From contig CAXXDH010000002.1 in NCBI GenBank assembly GCA_963677785.2, positions 992,001 through 1,056,000 on the forward strand: 64,000 bases of DNA, written 5' to 3'. The notes below the pieces were generated by a model that saw only the letters and a program-made list of their open reading frames with translations, was not told the origin of the DNA and did no database searches. Positions 17,631 through 27,691 of the stretch are shown here, piece after piece. The DNA is from G963665495 sp963677785. GTDB lineage: Bacteria > Desulfobacterota > Desulfovibrionia > Desulfovibrionales > Desulfovibrionaceae. The first letter of the stretch is position 1. Each line of letters begins with the position of its first letter. The position numbers and the translations under genes were made by a program.

Positions 17631-18719
17631 GTGAATACAGAACAACCCATACGCAGAAAGACGCGGCAAATTCGCGTCGGAGACGTCCGTATCGGTGGAG
17701 ACGCTCCCGTTGTGGTGCAGAGCATGACCAATACGGATACGCGCGATATCGAAGCCACCACGGGGCAGATTCAGGCGCTTGCCGCGGCAGGTTGCGCGCT
17801 CGTTCGTCTTGCAGTGCTGAACCAAGAGGCGGCCGGGGCCTTGCGGGACATCCGCGAAGCTTCTCCCGTACCGTTGATCGCGGATATCCACTTCGACCAC
17901 CGCCTGGCCATCGGAGCGCTGGAGGCCGGTTTCGAGGGGCTGCGGATCAATCCGGGCAACATCGGTGGAGAGGGGCCCGTTGATGCGGTGGTGTCAGCCG
18001 CAAAGGCTCATGGAGCGGCTATACGCGTGGGCGTCAACTCGGGCTCTGTGGAAAAGAAGCTGCTGCAGCAATTCGGCGGTCCCACGCCAGAGGCCATGGT
18101 CGAAAGCGCGCTGGTCCATGTGGCCATGCTGGAAAAACGTGGTTTTTATGAAACCAAAATTTCCCTGAAATCCTCCTCCGTACGGGATACCATCGCCGCC
18201 TACAAGTTGCTGGCGACACGTTGCGAATATCCGCTGCATATAGGAGTCACCGAAGCTGGAACCCTGCTGCGCGGTTCGATCAAATCCGCTGTCGGGTTGG
18301 GAGTGCTGCTTTACGAAGGCATAGGTGATACGTTACGGGTTTCTCTTACCCACGACCCCGTGGCCGAACCGGGTGTTGCCTGGGAGATTCTGCGCTCACT
18401 CGGGCTGGGCGCGCGCGGTCCCGAGATTGTTTCCTGCCCGACCTGCGGCAGAACGGAAATTGATTTGATTCCTTTGGCCGAACAGGTTGAAGAACGGCTG
18501 CGTACGGTGGATGAAGTTTTCACCGTGGCCGTAATGGGGTGTGTGGTCAACGGCCCCGGTGAAGCGCGCGAAGCGGATATCGGTATCGCGGGCGGCCGGG
18601 ATCTGGGTATTATTTTTCGCAAAGGCGAAGTGATCAAAAAAGTCAAAGGTCGGGAGAATCTGCTGCCCGCCTTCATGGAAGAAATCGAATCCTTTTTGGA
18701 GCAAAGGAGAAAAGGCTGA
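17631..18719 (+). CDS. ispG: 4-hydroxy-3-methylbut-2-en-1-yl diphosphate synthase
   Basis: 362 residues. The start is GTG at 17631 with CGAGGAAAC upstream. The N-terminal TIM barrel begins RKTRQIRVGDV and includes VQSMTNTDTRD. The [4Fe-4S] ligands are the Cys pair in SCPTCGRTEID and the Cys in GCVVNGPGEA. The enzyme converts MEcPP to HMBPP, the next-to-last step of the non-mevalonate isoprenoid pathway. Its TGA shares a base with the proS ATG (TGATG), so the two are translationally coupled. Confidence 0.95.
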   Translation: MNTEQPIRRKTRQIRVGDVRIGGDAPVVVQSMTNTDTRDIEATTGQIQALAAAGCALVRLAVLNQEAAGALRDIREASPVPLIADIHFDHRLAIGALEAGFEGLRINPGNIGGEGPVDAVVSAAKAHGAAIRVGVNSGSVEKKLLQQFGGPTPEAMVESALVHVAMLEKRGFYETKISLKSSSVRDTIAAYKLLATRCEYPLHIGVTEAGTLLRGSIKSAVGLGVLLYEGIGDTLRVSLTHDPVAEPGVAWEILRSLGLGARGPEIVSCPTCGRTEIDLIPLAEQVEERLRTVDEVFTVAVMGCVVNGPGEAREADIGIAGGRDLGIIFRKGEVIKKVKGRENLLPAFMEEIESFLEQRRKG

Positions 18720-20446
18720 TGCGTTGGAGTCGCTATTACGTACCAACTCTCAAGGAAGCCCCGGCAGATGCGGAAGTTGTCAGCCACAAGCTGCTGATTC
18801 GCGCCGGCATGATCCGGCGTTTGACGTCAGGGGTATACACCTATCTGCCCTTGGGCTATCGCGCCCTGAACAAAGTTGCGGCGATTCTGCGCGAGGAAAT
18901 GGACAATGCCGGAGCATTGGAAGTGCACATGCCCATGGTACAGCCCGCGGATCTCTGGAAGGAATCCGGACGTTGGGATTATTACGGCAAGGAATTGCTG
19001 CGTCTCAAGGACCGCCACGACCGCGAAGGCTGCCTGGGGCCCACGCATGAGGAAGTCATCACCGACCTTTTGCGTGGTGAAGTCCGTTCCTATCGCCAGC
19101 TTCCCCTGAATCTTTATCAGATTCAGACTAAATTTCGTGATGAAGTGCGGCCCCGTTTCGGCCTGATGCGCGGCCGCGAATTTGTGATGAAGGACGGCTA
19201 CTCCTTCGACAAAGACGAGGAAGGCGCCAACCAGAGCTACAAGGCCATGTTTGCGGCCTATACGCGGGCTTTCCAGCGGATGGGGCTGCGTTTCCGGGCC
19301 GTGGAAGCGGACTCCGGAGCCATCGGCGGCAGTTTTTCGCATGAGTTTATGGTGCTGGCTACCACCGGCGAGGACACCATTGCCGCCTGCACCGCCTGCG
19401 ACTACGCGGCCAACCTGGAAAAGGCCGAGGTAACGCTTGCCGGCGAGCCTGTTTCCCTTCCCGAATGCCCGGCCTATGAAACGGTTGCTACTCCCGAGAC
19501 GCATACAGTGGAAGATGTGTGCGCTTTTCTGAAGCTGGGGCCGGAAAAAATCGTTAAAACCCTGTTGTTCGATGCGGACGGCGAACCTGTCGCCGCCCTC
19601 GTACGCGGGGATCGTGAACTTAATGAAATCAAGCTCAAAAATCAGCTTAACGCCACTGTTCTGAATCTGGCCACCCCCGAACAGGTGGTTGCCTGGAGTA
19701 AGGCTCCTGTCGGTTTCGCCGGGCCGGTGGGGCTGGCGGTGGAGCGGATAGTGGCTGACAATGAGCTGCTGCAGGGCACGGATTGGGTGACGGGCGCCAA
19801 CCAGGGCGACGCGCACCATGTGCATGTGGATCTCAAGCGCGATGCCTCTATCAGCGCATACGCCGACCTGCGGACAGTGACTGAAAGCGATCCCTGCCCG
19901 CGTTGTTCCGGCAAGCTAGAGCTGACCAAAGGCATCGAAGTGGGGCACGTTTTTAAACTCGGCCTGAAGTATTCCAAGACCATGAGCGCCACATTTCTGG
20001 ATGAAAACGGCAAAGATCAGCACATGGTCATGGGCTGTTACGGCATCGGTGTCTCTCGTATCGTGGCTGCCTGCATTGAGCAAAATCACGATGATGCGGG
20101 CATTGTCTTTCCGCCGCCTTTGGCGCCGTACGAAGTGCTGCTCTGCAATCTGGGCATCAAGGAAGACGCTTGCAATGCCAAGGCGGACGAAATTTACACC
20201 TGGCTCAATGCCCAGGGCATTGAGGTTCTGCTGGACGATCGCAACGAACGCCCCGGCGTCAAATTCAAGGACGCGGACCTGATTGGCCTGCCCATACAAT
20301 TGGTGGTGGGGGCTAAGGCTCTGGCCAAGGGAATTGTGGAGGCCAAAGACCGCCGGACCGGTGAACGCGCCGAATTACCCGTGGATGATTTCGAAGCCGC
20401 TTTCATCGCCTGGCGCAAACAGGTGCATGAAGGCTGGACTCTTTAA
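18719..20446 (+). CDS. proS: prolyl-tRNA synthetase (bacterial type with editing domain)
   Basis: 575 residues, class II synthetase. The N-terminus MRWSRYYVPTLKEAPADAEV is typical. Motif 2 region RDEVRPRFGLMRGREF is at about 137-152, the INS editing domain spans about 230-380 and motif 3 is the GCYGIGVSR segment. A C-terminal anticodon-binding domain follows (VLLDDRNERPGVKFKDAD). It charges tRNA-Pro. It overlaps the ispG stop by one base. Confidence 0.95.
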   Translation: MRWSRYYVPTLKEAPADAEVVSHKLLIRAGMIRRLTSGVYTYLPLGYRALNKVAAILREEMDNAGALEVHMPMVQPADLWKESGRWDYYGKELLRLKDRHDREGCLGPTHEEVITDLLRGEVRSYRQLPLNLYQIQTKFRDEVRPRFGLMRGREFVMKDGYSFDKDEEGANQSYKAMFAAYTRAFQRMGLRFRAVEADSGAIGGSFSHEFMVLATTGEDTIAACTACDYAANLEKAEVTLAGEPVSLPECPAYETVATPETHTVEDVCAFLKLGPEKIVKTLLFDADGEPVAALVRGDRELNEIKLKNQLNATVLNLATPEQVVAWSKAPVGFAGPVGLAVERIVADNELLQGTDWVTGANQGDAHHVHVDLKRDASISAYADLRTVTESDPCPRCSGKLELTKGIEVGHVFKLGLKYSKTMSATFLDENGKDQHMVMGCYGIGVSRIVAACIEQNHDDAGIVFPPPLAPYEVLLCNLGIKEDACNAKADEIYTWLNAQGIEVLLDDRNERPGVKFKDADLIGLPIQLVVGAKALAKGIVEAKDRRTGERAELPVDDFEAAFIAWRKQVHEGWTL

Positions 20447-20509
20447 GTATTCTCGTATGAGGGTGGGGCAGTCGTTGTTCAATTGTTGTTTTTTTAAAAA
20501 TGAGCAAAC

Positions 20510-21937
20510 ATGCCGGATATCTACTCTGTCGGTGAACTGACCGCGTTGATCAAGTCCAGGTTTGAGGAAAGTTTTCCTTTTGTCTGGGTGCGCGGTCAGG
20601 TATCCAATCTGGCGCGTCCGTCCTCGGGCCATATTTACTTTACGCTCAAGGATGAAGAGGCGTGTCTGAACATTGTCTGGTTCAAAGGCAGCCAGCGCGG
20701 CGGTTCGGACGGGCATGATCCACTGACAGGCGAGGTGTTCGGTGGCGGTGTGGAAAGCGGTACGCAGCGGTTGGCCCGGACTCTGGAAAATGGGCAGGAA
20801 ATTTTGTGCGGCGGCAGCCTGACGGTCTATCCGCCGCGCGGCAGTTACCAGCTCATAGCCCAGCTGGTTCAGGACGTGGGACTGGGACGGCTTTACCTCG
20901 AATTCGAGGCGCTCAAAAAGGCCTTGGCGGAGAAAGGGTACTTCGACTCGCAGCGCAAGCGCCCGCTTCCCGGACAGATCCGGCGCGTTGCCGTGGTTAC
21001 GGCCGCAACAGGCGCGGCCATTCATGATTTCATCGAAATTGCCCGTACGCGCGGTTTGAGCAGTGAGATCCGGCTGTATCCCTCCCTGGTGCAGGGTAAC
21101 GAAGCGCCGGAATCCATTTCCAAAGCCATGCAGCTGGCTTTCAGGGACAATTGGGCCCAGGTGCTGGTGTTGATTCGGGGCGGGGGATCTCTGGAAGATT
21201 TGTGGGCATTCAATACGGAGCCTGTGGCCCAGGCTGTATTCGATGCGCCTATTCCTGTGGTAGCGGGTATCGGACACGAGGTGGACGTCAGCATCGCCGA
21301 CATGGTCGCGGATGTTCGCGCGGCCACGCCCAGTCATGCGGCGCAGCTGCTCTGGCCGGAAAGGCAGCGTATGGCGCAGGATGTGGATACGGCGGAAATG
21401 GCGCTACGTACGGCCTGGGAACGCTGGCTTAGGGGCACGGAACGCGAACTAGCCTCATTGCAAAAGGCATTGTCTCTGCTTTCGCCCAAAGGACGCCTGG
21501 AAAGGGCCATTGAGCGTACGGAGGAGCTGGCCCCGCGGCTGGAGCGGGCGGCCAAGGCCTATTTTTCCGGACGGATATTGCAGCTGGAGCGTCTGGAAGA
21601 ACGGCTGATACGAAGTTTTGGTCCCGAGGTCATTCAGGAGCGTTCGCTGCAGCTGGAATTGCTGTCCGGGCGTTTGCAGCATGCCGGAGAGCGTTTCTTG
21701 ACCCGGCGGACGCAACAACTCGAACATGCGGCTCTCAAACTGGAGTCTCTTGATCCGATGCTGCCCCTTGAGCGTGGGTACAGCCTGGTGCGTCGCACGG
21801 ACGGCAGTATTTTGCGGGATTCCGCCATGGTGGCATCAGGCGATTTGCTGGACATTCGTCTGGCGCATGGCAGAGTAGAGGCCGAGGTCGTTGCAAGTCA
21901 TCCCGAGAGGAGTTCGGAAGAGCGCGATAATGCGTAA
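20510..21937 (+). CDS. xseA: exodeoxyribonuclease VII large subunit
   Basis: 475 residues. An OB-fold tRNA-anticodon-like domain comes first (FPFVWVRGQVSNLARPSSGHIYFTLKD, in short pieces), followed by the catalytic region with RRVAVVTAATGAAIHDF, LIRGGGSLEDLWAFN and GIGHEVDVSIADMVAD. A long coiled coil (about 310-430) and a short beta tail end the protein. An insertion of about 20 residues after WFKGSQ (rich in Gly/Asp) lengthens the OB domain. With XseB it degrades single-stranded DNA to oligonucleotides. Confidence 0.93.
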   Translation: MPDIYSVGELTALIKSRFEESFPFVWVRGQVSNLARPSSGHIYFTLKDEEACLNIVWFKGSQRGGSDGHDPLTGEVFGGGVESGTQRLARTLENGQEILCGGSLTVYPPRGSYQLIAQLVQDVGLGRLYLEFEALKKALAEKGYFDSQRKRPLPGQIRRVAVVTAATGAAIHDFIEIARTRGLSSEIRLYPSLVQGNEAPESISKAMQLAFRDNWAQVLVLIRGGGSLEDLWAFNTEPVAQAVFDAPIPVVAGIGHEVDVSIADMVADVRAATPSHAAQLLWPERQRMAQDVDTAEMALRTAWERWLRGTERELASLQKALSLLSPKGRLERAIERTEELAPRLERAAKAYFSGRILQLERLEERLIRSFGPEVIQERSLQLELLSGRLQHAGERFLTRRTQQLEHAALKLESLDPMLPLERGYSLVRRTDGSILRDSAMVASGDLLDIRLAHGRVEAEVVASHPERSSEERDNA

Positions 21938-22058
21938 CAAGGTATTTTCCCAAAAGTTTTTTATCAAGCATGTTCAGTCACACGTGCATTTTGGTCTCAG
22001 AGTGGTAGGCCAGTTGCTGTAGCGAAAGACAGCTGAACAGACGGGTATTGGTGGCATC

Positions 22059-22343
22059 ATGACCAAGCAAAAACAGAATACATTGCCTGCGGAAGCCCCG
22101 GTACGGGATTTCGAAGGGCGGATGGAACGGCTGCAAGTCATTGTGGAATCACTGGAACAAGGCGACAGCACTCTGGAAAAGGGCATGAAGCTCTACAAAG
22201 AAGGTTTGGCGCTGGTGCACTCGTGCCGCAAGGAACTGCAGGAAGCCAAGCACGAAATTACAGTCTATAGTGAAGGGGGCTTTCAGGAATACGCGCAGGA
22301 AGCAGACCCCGATCCAACGGAGGAAGCCGATGGGGGCGAATAA
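22059..22343 (+). CDS. xseB: exodeoxyribonuclease VII small subunit
   Basis: 94 residues. The canonical core FEGRMERLQVIVESLEQGD, STLEKGMKLYKEGLALV and the following Cys-Arg-Lys helix are present. It packs against the XseA coiled coil. The C-terminal acidic tail is longer than usual. Its last 14 bases overlap the ispA start, so the two are coupled. Confidence 0.93.
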   Translation: MTKQKQNTLPAEAPVRDFEGRMERLQVIVESLEQGDSTLEKGMKLYKEGLALVHSCRKELQEAKHEITVYSEGGFQEYAQEADPDPTEEADGGE

Positions 22344-23247
22344 ACATGGTGAGGAAGCGGCGCTGGTAAAGGCCGTGTTGCGGCAGCATGCCCAACAGGT
22401 GGAAGCCTTTTTGGCCGCCTGCCTGCAGAACAGGGATATTCCCGAGGGATTGCTGGAGGCCATGCAGTACAGCCTGGATGCCGGAGGGAAACGGCTCAGG
22501 CCCGTATTATGCCTGACATGCGCGGAGCTTTTTGGTCTTGAGGCCGATAAAATTATGCCCTTTGCCTGCGCCATTGAATGCATCCACACCTATTCGTTGA
22601 TTCACGACGACCTGCCGGCCATGGATGATGATGATCTACGCCGGGGCAAGCCCTCCAATCACAAAAAATTCGGTGAAGCTCTGGCCATACTTGCCGGAGA
22701 CGGTTTGCTTACTGAATCGTTTGTTTTGATGAGCGAAGCGGCCCCTGCCGTGCCGGCTGAACGCGTTTTGCCTGCCATGGCCCTCATCGCCCGCAAAGCC
22801 GGTTCTTCGGGCATGGTTGGCGGGCAGACCCTGGACATGGCCTATACGGGACGCGGCAGAGTGGATCTTGATGCTTTGCGTAATATGCACGCGCGCAAGA
22901 CAGGTGCTCTGATCCTGGGGTCGTGCCTGAGCGGCGCGATGCTTGCCGGAGCCGCAGCCGAGGATCTGGAACGTATCGAAGCCTATGGAAAGGCCATTGG
23001 GGTTGCCTTTCAGATAGTGGATGATATTCTGGATGAGATCGGCGATGAGAAAGCCTTGGGCAAGCCTGTGGGCAGCGACCGCGAGCAGGGCAAGGTGACG
23101 TATCCGTCCTTGCTCGGCCTGGAAAAAAGCAGGGAGCTCGCCGAGGAGTGCGTTGCCGAAGCGTTGCGGATGTTGCAGCCCTATGAGGGAGAAACAGCAG
23201 CGTTTTTGGGAAGCCTTGCCAAATATATTGTCCAGCGCGCGCAGTAG
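22330..23247 (+). CDS. ispA: polyprenyl (farnesyl/geranyl) diphosphate synthase
   Basis: 305 residues from the ATG at 22330, which has GGAGG about 6 bases upstream. The first Asp-rich motif is DDLPAMDDDDLRRG, the second is QIVDDILDE, and LDAGGKRLRPVLCL binds IPP. The family condenses DMAPP/IPP to C15 or C20 products. Chain length cannot be read safely. It sits between xseB and dxs, the usual arrangement. Confidence 0.93.
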   Translation: MGANKHGEEAALVKAVLRQHAQQVEAFLAACLQNRDIPEGLLEAMQYSLDAGGKRLRPVLCLTCAELFGLEADKIMPFACAIECIHTYSLIHDDLPAMDDDDLRRGKPSNHKKFGEALAILAGDGLLTESFVLMSEAAPAVPAERVLPAMALIARKAGSSGMVGGQTLDMAYTGRGRVDLDALRNMHARKTGALILGSCLSGAMLAGAAAEDLERIEAYGKAIGVAFQIVDDILDEIGDEKALGKPVGSDREQGKVTYPSLLGLEKSRELAEECVAEALRMLQPYEGETAAFLGSLAKYIVQRAQ

Positions 23248-23289
23248 GCTGGTAATTTAACCGTAGAAATACGAACGCCGGGAAGAGAA

Positions 23290-25212
23290 ATGACTCAAGA
23301 CACGGCCGCAACATGTTCGGTGCTATCAAAAATGAATTCTCCTGTCGCAGTAACCAAATGCGAGTTGAACGAACTGCAACATCTGGCAGCTGAACTGCGA
23401 CGCCAGATTATCACCACAGTTTCCGTCAACGGCGGCCATTTGGCACCTTCTTTGGGGGTCGTGGAACTGACTCTGGCCTTGCTCAACAAGTTTGATCCGG
23501 CAAAAGACAACATCATCTGGGATGTCGGCCACCAGGCCTATGCCTACAAGATTTTAACCGGCCGCAGGGACACCTTTCCGACCCTGCGTACGTTCGGGGG
23601 CATCAGCGGATTCCCGCGTCGGGCAGAAAGCCCCTACGATCATTTCGGCGTCGGTCATTCGTCCACATCCATTTCCGCAGCGTTAGGCATGGCCATGGGG
23701 CGTGATCTGGCCAAAAGTGATGAAAAGGTGGTGGCCATCATCGGAGACGGCTCCATGACGGCCGGTCTAGCTTTTGAAGGCTTGAATCAGGCCGGACATA
23801 TGGGCCGCGACTGCATTGTAGTGCTCAATGATAATGAAATGTCCATCTCACGCAATGTCGGCGCGTTATCTTCGTTTTTGTCGCGCAATCTTTCCAAACG
23901 CTGGCTTTTGAAGCTGAAAAAGGAAACCGAGAACTGGGTTCGCCAGATCCCCACTTATGGCCCGGATCTCGTGGATTACCTGCGCAAAAGTGAGGGATCT
24001 CTCAAGGGGTTGTTCACGCCAGGGATGCTTTTCGAGGCCTTGCGCTTCAATTATATCGGCCCCATTGACGGACACGATCTTGAACAGTTGCTGGAAGTAT
24101 TCGGCATGGTCCGCGAGTTGGAGGGGCCGATCCTGGTGCATGTCATGACCAAAAAAGGCAAGGGCTACGCTCCTGCGGAAAACAATCCGACCTATTTTCA
24201 CGGCGTAGGTTCGTTTGAACCGGAAACCGGAAAAGCCAGAAAATATGCCAAGGCCGGACAGGTGGCTTTGCCCAGCTATACGGACGTATTCGGTAGCACG
24301 CTCAGCAAGTTGGCGGAAGATGATCCCCGTATTGTTGCGATCACGGCGGCAATGCCTGAGGGAACCGGACTGGCCAGATTTGCCGAACGTTTTCCCGACA
24401 GGTTTGTCGACGTGGGTATTTGCGAACAACATGCCGTGACGTTTGCCGCGGGCCTCGCCGTCAAAGGTTTCAAACCCGTGGTCGCCATTTATTCGACATT
24501 CCTGCAGCGTTCGTACGACCAGATTCTGCATGATGTCTGCCTACAGAATCTGAATGTGACGTTCTGCCTAGATCGCGGCGGACTTGTAGGCGAAGACGGC
24601 GCCACGCACCATGGTGTTTTTGATTACTCCTATCTGCGGCACATTCCCAACATTGCCATGATGGCGCCCAAGGATGAAGCTGAGCTGCAGCGTTTGCTGG
24701 TGACGGCCATGGCCTATGACGGACCACTGGCCATCCGCTATCCGCGCGGGGTGGGAGTAGGAGCGCCTTTGCTGGATGCGCCCGACGCCGTGGAAGTCGG
24801 CACGGGCGAGTTGATGCGGGAGGGGACGGACGCTTTGGTGCTGGCTGTAGGCAGCCGGGTTTACCCGTCCCTGGAAGCGGCAGAGGAACTGGAAAAAGAA
24901 ACCGGCGCGTCTGTGGCCGTATACAATGCGCGGTCCATCAAGCCGTTGTCAGCGGAGATGCTCCAGCTTGCAGCCCAGGCCAAACGTTTGATGCTGGTGG
25001 AGGAGAACGTTCTGGCTGGTGGTTTTTCCTCTGCAGTACTCGAAGCCCTCTGCGATGGCGGATTGCTGTACGCGTCGGGACCGAAAAAGATCAAACGCAT
25101 GGGCGTTCCCGATGCCTTTGTGGAACATGGCGCGCAGAAAAAATTGCGCGAGCAGGTTGGTATAGACCAAACAGGAATCAAACGGGCTTTGCAGGAGTTG
25201 CTGCAAGCCTGA
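23290..25212 (+). CDS. dxs: 1-deoxy-D-xylulose-5-phosphate synthase
   Basis: 640 residues, thiamine diphosphate enzyme. The TPP site is GDGSMTAGLAFEGLNQAG with LNDNEMSIS. The N-terminal HxAP-like HLAPSLGVVEL and WDVGHQAYAYKILTGR are present. The transketolase pyrimidine domain begins near TDVFGSTLSKL, and the C-terminal domain ends near the stop. It condenses pyruvate and glyceraldehyde 3-phosphate, the first step of the non-mevalonate pathway. GGGAAGAG lies just before the ATG. Confidence 0.95.
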   Translation: MTQDTAATCSVLSKMNSPVAVTKCELNELQHLAAELRRQIITTVSVNGGHLAPSLGVVELTLALLNKFDPAKDNIIWDVGHQAYAYKILTGRRDTFPTLRTFGGISGFPRRAESPYDHFGVGHSSTSISAALGMAMGRDLAKSDEKVVAIIGDGSMTAGLAFEGLNQAGHMGRDCIVVLNDNEMSISRNVGALSSFLSRNLSKRWLLKLKKETENWVRQIPTYGPDLVDYLRKSEGSLKGLFTPGMLFEALRFNYIGPIDGHDLEQLLEVFGMVRELEGPILVHVMTKKGKGYAPAENNPTYFHGVGSFEPETGKARKYAKAGQVALPSYTDVFGSTLSKLAEDDPRIVAITAAMPEGTGLARFAERFPDRFVDVGICEQHAVTFAAGLAVKGFKPVVAIYSTFLQRSYDQILHDVCLQNLNVTFCLDRGGLVGEDGATHHGVFDYSYLRHIPNIAMMAPKDEAELQRLLVTAMAYDGPLAIRYPRGVGVGAPLLDAPDAVEVGTGELMREGTDALVLAVGSRVYPSLEAAEELEKETGASVAVYNARSIKPLSAEMLQLAAQAKRLMLVEENVLAGGFSSAVLEALCDGGLLYASGPKKIKRMGVPDAFVEHGAQKKLREQVGIDQTGIKRALQELLQA

Positions 25213-25242
25213 AGCCGACTATCCGAAGCGTGAAAACAGCAT

Positions 25243-25761
25243 TTAGAGTTTTTCCATAGCGCCGAACAGCTTGCCTTCGGGCGTATCGTTGAGGCTGCCG
25301 CCGGAAATGGCAGCCTTGATTCTATCCATAAGATAGCCGTCCCAATGTTCAATAGTACCACTGCCTCCCGCGCGTATTCTTTTGCGCGATAAGATGTCTT
25401 TGTCAAAATCCGCAGTCAAGGTGATGAAGTCGTTTTTCGTCGCGAATTTAATCACATATTTTTCCTTTTCCGGATTCTTGAGGACCAAGTCATAGAGGGC
25501 CTCTGCCTGGCTCGTGGATCCGAAACTCGAGCCTTTGACGCCGATCAGTTCATGGACGATTTCACCTTCCCGGTTGGCCGCATCGGACCAGAACATCAGA
25601 GTTTTGAGTTTGACTTGAGAGAAAATGACAAAAAGCAGCAACACGGCGACGCCGGCTACTATGAGTTGGCCTTTCCTCTTTTTGGCTTTCTGGTAAGCGC
25701 GGAAGTCGTTCCATTCTTCTTCGGAAAAACTTTTATGTCGTTTGTCGCCGGACATGGACAT
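25243..25761 (-). CDS. hypothetical protein with one membrane helix
   Basis: 172 residues that I do not recognise. A basic, hydrophilic N-terminus (about residues 1-31) is followed by one transmembrane helix (LIVAGVAVLLLFVIFSQV, about 33-50). A mixed alpha/beta domain of about 120 residues, probably periplasmic, contains YVIKFATKNDFITLTADFD. The ATG at 25761 is chosen because AAGGAG lies 7 bases upstream. It is convergent with dxs and divergent from the MFS gene. Confidence 0.6.
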   Translation of the reverse strand: MSMSGDKRHKSFSEEEWNDFRAYQKAKKRKGQLIVAGVAVLLLFVIFSQVKLKTLMFWSDAANREGEIVHELIGVKGSSFGSTSQAEALYDLVLKNPEKEKYVIKFATKNDFITLTADFDKDILSRKRIRAGGSGTIEHWDGYLMDRIKAAISGGSLNDTPEGKLFGAMEKL

Positions 25762-26081
25762 TGATGAACTCCTTGCATCGTTGGCGGCTTTTATTCAGCT
25801 ATATCAAACTGCTCCCGGACAGATCAATTGCTCAGCAAAATTAAGGTTTGGCTGACCCCCTGTCAATGCCGGTCATAGCTAAATACTGCCAGGGCAACCG
25901 GATGGTCCGGTCGAAGAGCTGCCCAATGACGTTGTAATTTGCTATGCTTTTTTTCAACCAGTAGTGCTGCTTTTGGAAAGGGGCGCTGTAAAGACGTCGT
26001 AACATGCGAATGTTACTCCTCTTTGGTAGACAATATTGCTAAGTTAACAATGAAATTTTTGGTCTTTGCCTGGAGATAGTG
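25762..26081. other. divergent intergenic region
   Basis: About 320 bp between the membrane protein (minus) and the MFS transporter (plus). It should hold both promoters, but I see no inverted repeat or RNA gene I can defend. Confidence 0.4.
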
Positions 26082-27647
26082 ATGAAAAAAGAGTCGCCCA
26101 TGCCCCATGACGCCAAAAGCAAGCAGCAAGCAGCAGTAAAGCGAACCGTGCAGGAGTATCTTGATGAAACCCCATGCTGGAGTGATGGTACGACGGCCCC
26201 AGGCGTCCCCATGACGCGTATGCAGTGGCGTATCTGGTGGCTGGCCACGGCGGGCAAGTTTTTTGAAGGTCTCGTAATTTTCATGACAGGTGTTGCTCTG
26301 CCGTTGATAGTCAAGGAATTCGGTCTGAACGCCATGGAAAAGGGCGCAGTGGGGGCGGCGCCCCTGCTTGGTATTTTGATCGGAGCCACGGCCCTGGGCG
26401 GACTTTCGGATTGTTGCGGCCGGAAACGGATGTTTGTTTTGGAGATGGTTATTTTTACGGTATTTCTGGGGTTGCTGGTCGTAAGTCCCAATTATATTTT
26501 GCTCTTGTTTTTTTTATTTGGAATGGGGCTGGCTTTGGGCTGCGATTATCCAACGGCGCACATGGTCATTTCGGAAAGCATCCCCTCAAAAGATCGAGGA
26601 AAGCTCGTATTGGGGGCTTTTGGGTTTCAAGCTGTGGGCGCATTGGTTGGAACTGCCATAGGGTATTTGGTCTTGTATAAAAATCCGGAGTTGCAGGCTT
26701 GGCGCTGGATGTACGGTACGGCCGTGATTCCGGCTTTTATGGTTATAGTCGGCAGGCTGTTCATTGTGGACAGCGCCCATTGGCTGGTTTCCCGCGGACG
26801 TATTTCCGAGGCGGAAATTGCCTTGACCAAGTTGCTGGCTCGCGAGCCTGCGTACCCGCAATCAGTCAGTATCAAGGCACCCCGAGCACAAAAAGATGGT
26901 TCCACTGAAACTCCCAAGCGGCATCCGGGCGTACTATTCAACAAGCAAAACCGGCGGGCGACCATCTGTGCGGCAGTTCCCTGGTTCCTGCAGGATCTGG
27001 GGACCTACGGCATCGGCATTTTTACGCCCACGGTACTGGGCGCGGTCATCGGTTCCGAAGTCAAATACGCGCATAATCTTATGGACATTATCAACAATGA
27101 CATGCTGGCGGCAAAGGGTGCGGCTTTTGTGGACGTGCTGCTTCTTTTCGGTATTTTTGCCGCCATTGCACTGGCAGATAAAGCCGGGCGTCTGAAATTG
27201 CAGTTTATCGGGTTCATCGGATGCGCAGTGGGGTTGATTCTGGCGGCCCTGTCGTTAAGCGCCACGGGAAATGGTAAAATCGTACTTTTGTTCGCAGGAT
27301 TTATGCTGTTCAATTTTATGACCAACATGGGCCCCAATTCCATGACCTATCTGCTGTCCGGAGAAGTGTTTCCCACCCACATCCGGGGGTTGGGGGCGGG
27401 ATTCGCCGCGTCATTCGCCAAGGTCGGCGCGGTGCTCACGGCATTTTTTTTTCCTGTTTTTCTCAAAGATATCGGTACGCAGAACCTGCTTTATCTGTTG
27501 GCTGCGACCTCGTTGCTCGGCGCCTACATCACGAAAAAATACGGCATAGAAACCAAAGGCATCAATCTGGAATCGATCGGGCTAGATACTCCTCCGGACC
27601 ATGAAACACACAATTTTATGGAATCTCCTGAAATACAACGGACGTAA
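26082..27647 (+). CDS. major facilitator superfamily transporter
   Basis: 521 residues with about twelve predicted membrane segments. The loop 2-3 signature appears as GGLSDCCGRKRMF (about 105-117), and the loop after helix 6 contains RGRISEAEIAL, as in sugar/organic-acid porters. An extended cytoplasmic N-terminus of about 50 residues precedes helix 1. The sequence EVFPTHIRGLGAGFAASFAK resembles the C-terminal half of aromatic-acid and sugar symporters. The ATG at 26082 (GTG at 26079 is adjacent) has TGGAGA upstream. Substrate cannot be predicted. Confidence 0.82.
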   Translation: MKKESPMPHDAKSKQQAAVKRTVQEYLDETPCWSDGTTAPGVPMTRMQWRIWWLATAGKFFEGLVIFMTGVALPLIVKEFGLNAMEKGAVGAAPLLGILIGATALGGLSDCCGRKRMFVLEMVIFTVFLGLLVVSPNYILLLFFLFGMGLALGCDYPTAHMVISESIPSKDRGKLVLGAFGFQAVGALVGTAIGYLVLYKNPELQAWRWMYGTAVIPAFMVIVGRLFIVDSAHWLVSRGRISEAEIALTKLLAREPAYPQSVSIKAPRAQKDGSTETPKRHPGVLFNKQNRRATICAAVPWFLQDLGTYGIGIFTPTVLGAVIGSEVKYAHNLMDIINNDMLAAKGAAFVDVLLLFGIFAAIALADKAGRLKLQFIGFIGCAVGLILAALSLSATGNGKIVLLFAGFMLFNFMTNMGPNSMTYLLSGEVFPTHIRGLGAGFAASFAKVGAVLTAFFFPVFLKDIGTQNLLYLLAATSLLGAYITKKYGIETKGINLESIGLDTPPDHETHNFMESPEIQRT

Positions 27648-27691
27648 CGTGCTGGCATATAGCCTGGACTCACTGATTTAACAGAATTAAA